NCBI GenBank assembly: GCA_964194845.1
Contig: CAXMNX010000035.1
Location: 25,312 to 89,311 of the forward strand
Reading direction: 5' to 3'
Origin: CAXMNX01 sp964194845
GTDB taxonomy: Bacteria; Pseudomonadota; Alphaproteobacteria; Rhodobacterales; Rhodobacteraceae
DNA: 64,000 nucleotides
This document shows, piece by piece, positions 58,379 through 64,000 of this stretch (the stretch's first letter is position 1; each line of letters begins with the position of its first letter). Both the position numbers and the translations under genes were made by a program. A model generated the notes under the pieces. The model ran no database searches and was not told the origin of the DNA. It saw nothing but the letters and a program-made list of their open reading frames with translations.

Positions 58379-59110
58379 ATGCGCGCTTCATACGATACGA
58401 TAGGCGTCAATTATTCTGATCTCAGGAAACCCGACGCTCGGATTGAGACGGTGATCGCAAGGGCGCTGGGGCGCGCAAAAACCATCCTGAATGTTGGCGC
58501 TGGAACGGGTTCGTACGAGCCCGCGGACAGGCAAGTCACGGCTATCGAACCTTCCAAGGAAATGATCCAACAGCGCTCTGCCACAGCGGCTCCGGTTATT
58601 CAGGGCTACGCAGAAGACTTACCCTTCGATGACAATTCCTTTGATGCGTCCATGGCGATCCTGACCGTTCATCATTGGGCGAACAAGGAAAGAGGCCTCA
58701 AAGAGATGCGTCGGGTGACACGCGGCCGTGTCGTTCTGCTTACATTCGACCCTTCGCATACGGCGTTTTGGCTTGCTGACTACATTCCGGAACTTGTGGC
58801 GCTGGACGAAGTGCAAATGCCAAAGATGACGGATTACGAGAAATGGTTAGGGCCAATTGAGATTTCGACCGTTCCAATTCCGCACGACTGCACTGACGGT
58901 TTCCTGTGCGCCTATTGGCGACGGCCTGCGGCTTATCTCGATCCCAAAAATCGGACCGCAATCTCTTCATTCTGGAAGATTGACAATATTTCTGAGGGGT
59001 TGAGGAAGCTTGCGAGCGACCTTGAATCCGGCGCATGGGCAGAGCGATATTCTGAACTGCTATACTTCGACGAGTGTGATTTTGGCTATCGCCTTGTTAT
59101 CACGAAATAA
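58379..59110 (+). CDS. Class I SAM-dependent methyltransferase
   Basis: A 243-residue Rossmann-fold methyltransferase. Motif I is LNVGAGTGSYEP (37-48), motif II TAIEPSKEMI, motif III/IV DLPFDDNSFDASMAILTVHH, and the chain starts with YDTIGVNYSDLRKPD, a common opening of Methyltransf_11 enzymes. The substrate is unknown. The reading frame uses more A/T-ending and AGG/AGA codons than its neighbours, suggesting recent acquisition. An ATG five codons earlier (58364) is the alternative start. Confidence 0.82.
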   Translation: MRASYDTIGVNYSDLRKPDARIETVIARALGRAKTILNVGAGTGSYEPADRQVTAIEPSKEMIQQRSATAAPVIQGYAEDLPFDDNSFDASMAILTVHHWANKERGLKEMRRVTRGRVVLLTFDPSHTAFWLADYIPELVALDEVQMPKMTDYEKWLGPIEISTVPIPHDCTDGFLCAYWRRPAAYLDPKNRTAISSFWKIDNISEGLRKLASDLESGAWAERYSELLYFDECDFGYRLVITK

Positions 59111-59189
59111 AACCTTCTAAGTAACGAGAAGCTCGCCCGGCTCACTAGGCCGATTCTTCCGCGTAGCAGAGCAAACCTACTCCCACAAC

Positions 59190-60149
59190 TCACCCCCCTG
59201 CAATCACCTCCGCCTGCCGCACAATCACTTCCGCCTGGCGCACGCTTGCGATATCCACCAGCCGCCCCTTATACACCGCCGCCCCGGCACCCGTGCGCTG
59301 CGCCTCTTCCATCGCCGCCAATATCTCGCGCGCCTCGGTTACAGCCTCGTCCGATGGCGTGAAGACCTCGTTCGCCAGCGCCACCTGCCTGGGGTGGATC
59401 GCCCATTTTCCGACCATGCCCAAAGTCGCCGACCTTAAAGCCTGCGCCCGAAACCCTTCGTCATCGCTGAAATCGCCAAACGGCCCATCGACCGGCAGAA
59501 CACCGTGCGTCCGGCACGCGGCAACAATCGCGGTCTGCGCCCAGTGCCAGGGGTCGGACCAGTATTTTTCACCCGCGCGGTGCATATAGTAATTTTCCTG
59601 CGTGCCGCCGATACCCGTCGTTTGCATTCCCATCGACGCCGCGAAATCCGCAGCCCCCAGCGACATGGCCTGAAGCCGGGGCGATGAGGCGGCAATTTCC
59701 TCGACGTGGGATATGCCGGCAGAGGTTTCGATGATCACCTCAAGGCTGATGCGCTTTGTCCGGCTTTTTGCGGCCTCAACCGCGGAAACCAGTGCGTCGA
59801 CGGCATAAACATCCGCCGCCGACCCGACCTTCGGGATCATGATCTGATCCAGCCGGTCACTGGCATTTTCCAGCAAGTCCACAACGTCGCGATACCAAAA
59901 GGGCGTGTCCAGACCGTTGATCCGGACGCTCAGGTATTTGGCGCCCCAGTCGATGTCATGCGTCGCCGCTATGATGCTTCTGCGCGCTTCGTCCTTGTCG
60001 GCAGGCGCTACAGAATCCTCCAGATCCAGATTGATCACATCCGCCGCACTCGCCGCCATCTTCTCGAATATCGCCGGTCGAGATCCGGGGCCAAAAAGCT
60101 GGCACCGGTTCGGACGGGCGGGGGCGGCAGGCTGGACGCGAAACGACAT
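59190..60149 (-). CDS. Malyl-CoA / beta-methylmalyl-CoA lyase
   Basis: A 319-residue HpcH/HpaI aldolase-citrate lyase family enzyme. RCQLFGPGSRPAIFEKMAAS, INLDLEDSVAPADKDEARRS (metal Asp/Glu), KVGSAADVYAVDALV, IGGTQENYYMHRAGEKYWSD and KWAIHPRQVALAN match Mcl1, which splits malyl-CoA or beta-methylmalyl-CoA in glyoxylate and ethylmalonyl-CoA metabolism. The C-terminus carries two copies of VRQAEVI in tandem. The ATG at 60149 begins MSFRVQPAAP. Divergent from dgcN. Confidence 0.88.
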   Translation of the reverse strand: MSFRVQPAAPARPNRCQLFGPGSRPAIFEKMAASAADVINLDLEDSVAPADKDEARRSIIAATHDIDWGAKYLSVRINGLDTPFWYRDVVDLLENASDRLDQIMIPKVGSAADVYAVDALVSAVEAAKSRTKRISLEVIIETSAGISHVEEIAASSPRLQAMSLGAADFAASMGMQTTGIGGTQENYYMHRAGEKYWSDPWHWAQTAIVAACRTHGVLPVDGPFGDFSDDEGFRAQALRSATLGMVGKWAIHPRQVALANEVFTPSDEAVTEAREILAAMEEAQRTGAGAAVYKGRLVDIASVRQAEVIVRQAEVIAGG

Positions 60150-60376
60150 GGCTCGGCAACTTTCTTTCGTTAAGGCTGGATCGGCTGGTATTATGTTGCG
60201 TTGCAGCATTCAAGCGGGTTTCGCAGGTGCAGAAACGGTGGATGTCGCGCAAGATAATTCGAGATACGCGCCAATTTCGCGAAGAATACAGCGCCTCAGC
60301 GGCGCATGGAAAGCGATCTTGCAAATACATTTCCGGGCAATTCCTGCATAAACGCGCGACGACGCAGGGGGACATC

Positions 60377-61378
60377 ATGATTCGTACGCCATATCTTCTA
60401 TTCCTCGGAGACGCCCATGATAACCTTGCCGCCAAGGTGGCGCAGGGCATCAATGACTGGCGGCCGGAAAACGTCGTCGGCCAGTTCCGGATGGAGGGCT
60501 GCAAGGCCGACGTCGGCGCGCCGGATATGTCGCTTCAGGAAGCTTACGACAATGGTGCCCGGACGCTGGTCGTCGGTGTCGCAAACCGGGGTGGAGTGAT
60601 CTCGGAAGCCTGGCTGACCGTTTTGGCCGAGGCGATGGAGATCGGCTTCGACATCGCAAGCGGATTGCACAACCTGCTGCGCGACGAGCGCATCCTCAAG
60701 GCCACGTCGGCGCGCTCGGGCGCGACTCTGCACGATGTGCGGGTGCCAAGCGTTGCCTACCCGATTGCCAACGGCAATAAACGATCCGGCAAGCGTTGTC
60801 TGGCCGTCGGCACCGACTGTTCTGTCGGCAAGATGTACACTGGCCTTGCGATGGATGCCGAAATGCAGAAGCGCGGCCTGAAATCCACTTTTCGCCCAAC
60901 CGGGCAGACCGGCATTCTGATCACCGGCGCGGGCGTGCCGCTTGATGCCGTTGTCGCCGATTTCATGGCGGGTGCGGTCGAATGGCTGACGCCAGATAAC
61001 GACGACGATCACTGGGATCACATCGAAGGCCAGGGCAGCCTCTGGCATGTGTCCTATTCGGGCGTGACTTTGGCGCTGATCCACGGCGGCCAGCCCGACG
61101 CGCTGATCCTGGCGCACGAGCCGACGCGCACCCACATGCGCGGCTTGCCGGATTACGGCCTGCCGACGCTCGATGCGCTTCGCGATCATGCGCTGTTAAT
61201 GGCGCATGTCGGCAACCCGGCCTGCAAAGTGGCGGGCGTTTCGGTGAACACCAAGGCGTTATCGGATGACGAGGCCACCAGCCTTTGCGCCGAGATCGAG
61301 GACCGCTTGGGGTTAGCGACGGCTGATCCCTTTCGCCACGGTGCCGCACGGCTGGTCGACGCGCTTCAGGAACTCTGA
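60377..61378 (+). CDS. dgcN: D-glutamate N-acetyltransferase DgcN (DUF1611)
   Basis: A 333-residue DUF1611 protein, characterised elsewhere as DgcN, which acetylates D-glutamate to N-acetyl-D-glutamate. The nucleotide-type loop is AVGTDCSVGKMYTGLAMD (about 155-172), with an ATP-binding-like GKMYT; HEPTRTHMRGLPDYGLPTL and NPACKVAGVSVNT follow. The ATG at 60377 has AGGGGG at the right spacing. The 227-bp gap before it shows no feature I can support. The stop overlaps the dgcA ATG, the known functional partner. Confidence 0.85.
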   Translation: MIRTPYLLFLGDAHDNLAAKVAQGINDWRPENVVGQFRMEGCKADVGAPDMSLQEAYDNGARTLVVGVANRGGVISEAWLTVLAEAMEIGFDIASGLHNLLRDERILKATSARSGATLHDVRVPSVAYPIANGNKRSGKRCLAVGTDCSVGKMYTGLAMDAEMQKRGLKSTFRPTGQTGILITGAGVPLDAVVADFMAGAVEWLTPDNDDDHWDHIEGQGSLWHVSYSGVTLALIHGGQPDALILAHEPTRTHMRGLPDYGLPTLDALRDHALLMAHVGNPACKVAGVSVNTKALSDDEATSLCAEIEDRLGLATADPFRHGAARLVDALQEL

Positions 61379-62343
61379 TGCGGGTCACAGTTACGCCTGA
61401 GACATTCCGTCTGGCCGAGACCTTCACGATCTCGCGCGGCTCGCGCGATGCCGCGGACGTGCTGACCGTCGCGGTTGAGCAGGGCGGTTTGGTCGGGCGC
61501 GGCGAATGTGTGCCTTACAAGCGTTACGGCGAAACGATGGAAAGCGTGGCGGCTGAGATCAATTCGCTGCCCGATGTGGTCGCCCGTGGCGAGCTGCAAT
61601 CGGTCATGCCAGCCGGTGCTGCCCGGAATGCATTGGACTGCGCGCTTTGGGATCTGGCGGCAAAGCAATCCGGCAAGCGCGCCTGGGACATGGCAGAACT
61701 GCCAAAACCTGACCCGCTTACCACTGCTTACACGCTGTCGCTCGACACGCCCGAGAACATGCGCAAAGCGGCGACAAAACACGCCCACCGCCCTCTTCTC
61801 AAGATCAAACTTGGCGGCGAAGGCGATATGGCGCGGCTTGAGGCGGTTCGGGCGGGCGCGCCTCATACAGCCATCATCGTCGATGCCAACGAAGGCTGGA
61901 CGGCAGATATCTATTCCGAACTTGCCCCGCACCTCGTTCGCCTTGGTGTTTTGCTGGTCGAACAACCGCTGCCTGCGGGCGACGACGATCTCTTGGCCGG
62001 GATCGCGCGGCCGCTGCCGGTCTGTGCCGACGAAAGCTGTCACGACCGCGCCTCGCTGCGCGATCTCAAGGGCAAATACGACGTGGTGAACATCAAGCTC
62101 GACAAGACGGGCGGGCTGACCGAGGCGTTGGAATTGAAGTCGGCGGCGCAAGCGCAAGGCTACGGCATCATGGTTGGCTGCATGGTCGGAACCTCGCTGG
62201 CCATGGCGCCCGCCACGCTTGTGGCGCAAGGTGCCGCCTTCGTCGATCTGGACGGCCCGCTTTTGCTCGCCGAAGATCGCGATCACACGCTCAAATATGA
62301 CAGCGAAGGCCTGCACCCCCCCGATGCCGCGCTCTGGGGGTAG
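61378..62343 (+). CDS. dgcA: N-acetyl-D-glutamate racemase DgcA (enolase superfamily)
   Basis: A 321-residue enolase-superfamily enzyme once called dipeptide epimerase. The general-base lysine is in LLKIKLGGEGDM, metal ligands are IIVDANEGW, VEQPLPAGDDD and CADESCHD, and the second lysine is in NIKLDKTGGL. Paired with DgcN it converts N-acetyl-D-Glu to N-acetyl-L-Glu for catabolism. Start overlaps the dgcN stop by one base. An L-Ala-D/L-Glu epimerase role in peptidoglycan recycling is the alternative, less likely beside dgcN. Confidence 0.85.
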   Translation: MRVTVTPETFRLAETFTISRGSRDAADVLTVAVEQGGLVGRGECVPYKRYGETMESVAAEINSLPDVVARGELQSVMPAGAARNALDCALWDLAAKQSGKRAWDMAELPKPDPLTTAYTLSLDTPENMRKAATKHAHRPLLKIKLGGEGDMARLEAVRAGAPHTAIIVDANEGWTADIYSELAPHLVRLGVLLVEQPLPAGDDDLLAGIARPLPVCADESCHDRASLRDLKGKYDVVNIKLDKTGGLTEALELKSAAQAQGYGIMVGCMVGTSLAMAPATLVAQGAAFVDLDGPLLLAEDRDHTLKYDSEGLHPPDAALWG

Positions 62344-62407
62344 GCAACCCGCTTGACCTTTCCTTGCCTTCGCGCCACCTGACGGACACAGCCAAAGGAG
62401 CCCGCCC

Positions 62408-63268
62408 ATGACCCGCATCGTTTACGTCAACGGAGACTATGTTCCCGAAGATCAGGCCAAGGTGTCGGTTTTCGACCGAGGTTTCCTGTTTGCTGACGGT
62501 GTTTATGAAGTTACCAGCGTGCTGGAGGGCAAGCTGATCGACTTCGAAGGTCACGCCCGTCGGCTTGAACGGTCGCTCGGCGAGCTGGATATGGCAGCGC
62601 CTGTGACCATGGACGAGCTTCAGACCATTCACCGCGAACTGATGGCGCGAAACGACCTGACCGAGGGGATGATCTATCTTCAGATCACGCGCGGCGCCGA
62701 TGCAGACCGCGATTTCGTGTTTCCCGACGCCAGCAAAGTTCCGTCAACGCTGGTGCTCTTCACCCAAGCCAAGGCAATTGCCGATAGTCCAATGGCAAAA
62801 GTGGGCATGAAGGTCATCTCGATCGAAGATCAGCGCTGGGCGCGCCGCGACATCAAGACGGTGCAGCTGCTTTACCCTTCCATGGGCAAGATGATGGCCA
62901 AGGCGGCGGGCGCAGATGATGCCTGGTTGATTGAAGACGGGTTTGTCACCGAGGGCACGTCGAACAACGCCTATATCGTCAAAGGCGGGCAGATCATCAC
63001 CCGGCATCTCTCAAACGAGATCCTCCACGGCATCACGCGCGCGGCGGTGCTTCGGTTTGCCCGCGAGGCGCAGATGGAGGTCGAGGAGCGCGCTTTCACC
63101 ATTGAAGAAGCTAAGGCGGCGAACGAGGCGTTTATCACTTCCGCCTCGACATTCGTCATGCCGGTGGTCGAGATTGACGGCCAGGCGCTTGGTAATGGCG
63201 CGCCTGGCCCGGTTGCGACACGATTGCGCGAAATTTACCTCGACGAAAGCCGCAAAGCGGCGAGCTGA
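62408..63268 (+). CDS. dat: D-amino-acid transaminase
   Basis: A 286-residue class IV PLP aminotransferase. IVYVNGDYVPEDQAKVSVFD is the family start, RGFLFADGVYEVT follows, the PLP lysine is in RRDIKTVQLLYPSMGKMMA and ITRAAVLRFA is the cofactor loop. It exchanges amino groups between D-alanine and D-glutamate. AAAGGAG precedes the ATG. Its place 64 bp after dgcA suggests a unit for handling D-amino acids. A branched-chain enzyme of the same fold is possible. Confidence 0.85.
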   Translation: MTRIVYVNGDYVPEDQAKVSVFDRGFLFADGVYEVTSVLEGKLIDFEGHARRLERSLGELDMAAPVTMDELQTIHRELMARNDLTEGMIYLQITRGADADRDFVFPDASKVPSTLVLFTQAKAIADSPMAKVGMKVISIEDQRWARRDIKTVQLLYPSMGKMMAKAAGADDAWLIEDGFVTEGTSNNAYIVKGGQIITRHLSNEILHGITRAAVLRFAREAQMEVEERAFTIEEAKAANEAFITSASTFVMPVVEIDGQALGNGAPGPVATRLREIYLDESRKAAS

Positions 63269-63275
63269 GCACCGA

Positions 63276-63518
63276 TTACATGAACAGTCGGAGCGCCAGG
63301 TAGGGCGTCAGGTTCAGCACGATGAACGCGATTTTGAATGTGCCCAGATAGCTGTACCAAATTTCGGGCAGGCGCTCGGCGTCGATGCCGAACATTCGTG
63401 CGTGCATCGTCATGCCGATGCTTTTGAAAAACATTGCGAAAAACGAAGATATTACAAAAAGCACGAGGTTGATCAGCGTCATCCATCCGAAGAATTGCGT
63501 CAGAAAATCAACTGTCAT
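63276..63518 (-). CDS. DUF6868-family small membrane protein
   Basis: An 80-residue protein with two hydrophobic spans (about 8-30 and 55-78): LTQFFGWMTLINLVLFVIS and WYSYLGTFKIAFIVLNLTPY. The pattern belongs to a family of about 80 residues with no known activity. GGAG lies 8 nt before the ATG at 63518. Convergent with dat, 7 bp apart. The 207-bp gap after it (63519-63725) holds nothing I can support. Confidence 0.7.
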   Translation of the reverse strand: MTVDFLTQFFGWMTLINLVLFVISSFFAMFFKSIGMTMHARMFGIDAERLPEIWYSYLGTFKIAFIVLNLTPYLALRLFM

Positions 63519-63725
63519 AACCACTCTCCTTTGCGAAATATGCCTTTCCCAATAGATGGTTATTGCTGAGGTGTTTCACAATGGCGACGGATCAGCGCAG
63601 CGGTGCCGGCCTATTGCGAAACTGGCGTCATTGGGTCAGGGCTAAATAATCTAGAAAACACCAAATGGCAGGATTGTGGACGAAACGAACGTTCAAGTGT
63701 GGTGTCGCGCTGCGGGTCGACGGCC

Positions 63726-64000
63726 TCATTCCGCAGCCATTGCTTCTCGGACCTTGCCAACTTGCCGAGCGATCTCGCCGATGTGGCGCCCATGGGTGCC
63801 GCAGCATCCGCCCCAGACGTGAACATGGGGAAAGCGCCTGGCAAGATCGGTCATCTGCCCGCCAAGCTCAAAGGGGTCGCCGTCCTCCAGATGGCCGAGT
63901 TTGCAAAGATCGAGCGTTTCCATCGCGACCGCGTTCGGCATGAAGCCGCCCAGCCGCCGGGTCCACGCGCCACCTGTCAGCCCCGGCTCGAACTCGGTCG
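63726..64000 (-). CDS. Homocysteine S-methyltransferase-family protein, C-terminal part
   Basis: The last 90 or so residues of a homocysteine S-methyltransferase-like (betaine-homocysteine/MmuM) protein; the frame runs off the right edge. Visible are GGFMPNAVAMETLDLCKLG and the zinc-binding pair in VWGGCCGTHGRHI, the C-terminal GGCC motif of the family, then IARQVGKVREA. It transfers a methyl group, for instance from S-methylmethionine or betaine, to homocysteine or a related thiol. Start and full length not seen. Confidence 0.85.
   Translation of the reverse strand, partial: TEFEPGLTGGAWTRRLGGFMPNAVAMETLDLCKLGHLEDGDPFELGGQMTDLARRFPHVHVWGGCCGTHGRHIGEIARQVGKVREAMAAE

Noticed and set aside
59198..59240. 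Tandem VRQAEVI repeat at the malyl-CoA lyase C-terminus as a recent duplication
   Set aside because: The 21-bp copies already differ at several positions and similar double QAE segments occur, as I recall, in Mcl proteins of relatives, so it is likely an old family feature.
63581..63650. 22-codon frame after the DUF6868 start
   Set aside because: Only a marginal ribosome-binding site and no recognisable feature; could be chance.
1..64000. CRISPR arrays, tRNA or rRNA genes, insertion sequences, prophage or toxin-antitoxin pairs
   Set aside because: Looked for repeats, cloverleaf sequences and transposase or integrase motifs; none seen. The window reads as stable core chromosome.

Overview
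The window is chromosomal DNA of a GC-rich alphaproteobacterium, most likely of the Rhodobacteraceae (Roseobacter/Rhodobacter group). Support for this: a petP-petR pair, the run histone-deacetylase-like/xseB/ispA/dxs, the alphaproteobacterial types of SerC and threonine dehydrogenase, a GTTC-N7-GTTC LexA box, a malyl-CoA lyase, a DgcN-DgcA D-glutamate module and DUF2585/DUF6868 proteins. No phage, insertion sequence, CRISPR array, rRNA or tRNA was seen. Genes are dense and usually overlap by 1-4 bases within operons. No stretch longer than 300 bases lacks a gene.

Layout. 1-8.6 kb: the 5' end of ilvE, petPR, the isoprenoid operon (deacetylase-like, xseB, ispA, dxs), an atypical SDR, AMP nucleosidase and HU with its terminator. 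8.6-17.8 kb: EamA exporter, a CcdA-thioredoxin pair, cupin, aroC with a GNAT enzyme, a TPP riboswitch with thiBPQ, then arfB behind an unusual structured leader, and a queuosine-precursor transporter. 17.8-28.2 kb: a minus-strand run (phytase-like protein, MepA, UMF1-type MFS, thioesterase), YggT, recQ under a LexA box, a hybrid histidine kinase broken by one in-frame TGA, and a thiolase with a MarR regulator. 28.3-32.6 kb: kbl-tdh threonine catabolism and small membrane, DinB and phosphatase proteins. 32.7-38.9 kb: all three serine-synthesis genes (serA-serC leftward, serB rightward) with hairpin leaders on serC and serB, then an asparaginase. 39-51 kb: IalB-like protein, rlmN, LOG-family protein, a dehydratase, the lysine/peptidoglycan genes dapD and dapE, a Hint-domain protein and RNase R. 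51-58 kb: a zinc-ribbon membrane protein, ftsEX, plsC-like, a PPOX flavoprotein, accA and a CPA2 antiporter. 58-64 kb: a methyltransferase of different codon use, malyl-CoA lyase, dgcN-dgcA-D-amino-acid transaminase, DUF6868 and the 3' end of a homocysteine S-methyltransferase.

How the genes fit together. Most of this is housekeeping: isoprenoid precursors, amino-acid synthesis (Ser, Lys/DAP, chorismate, branched chain), threonine, asparagine and D-glutamate breakdown, thiamine uptake, fatty-acid initiation, cell-envelope work, RNA decay and ribosome rescue. The most unusual signal is between yhhQ and arfB on the minus strand. A separate promoter-like element precedes a Shine-Dalgarno sequence that can pair over about 15 bases with the 3' end of 16S rRNA. 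That site and its GTG start can also be locked in a 14-nt long-range helix, and a terminator-like hairpin ends about 11 nt before the arfB start codon, which has no ribosome-binding site of its own. This looks like a ribosome-sensing attenuator for a ribosome-rescue factor, or an independent small RNA. All functional statements rest on reading motifs by eye; no search or folding program was run.
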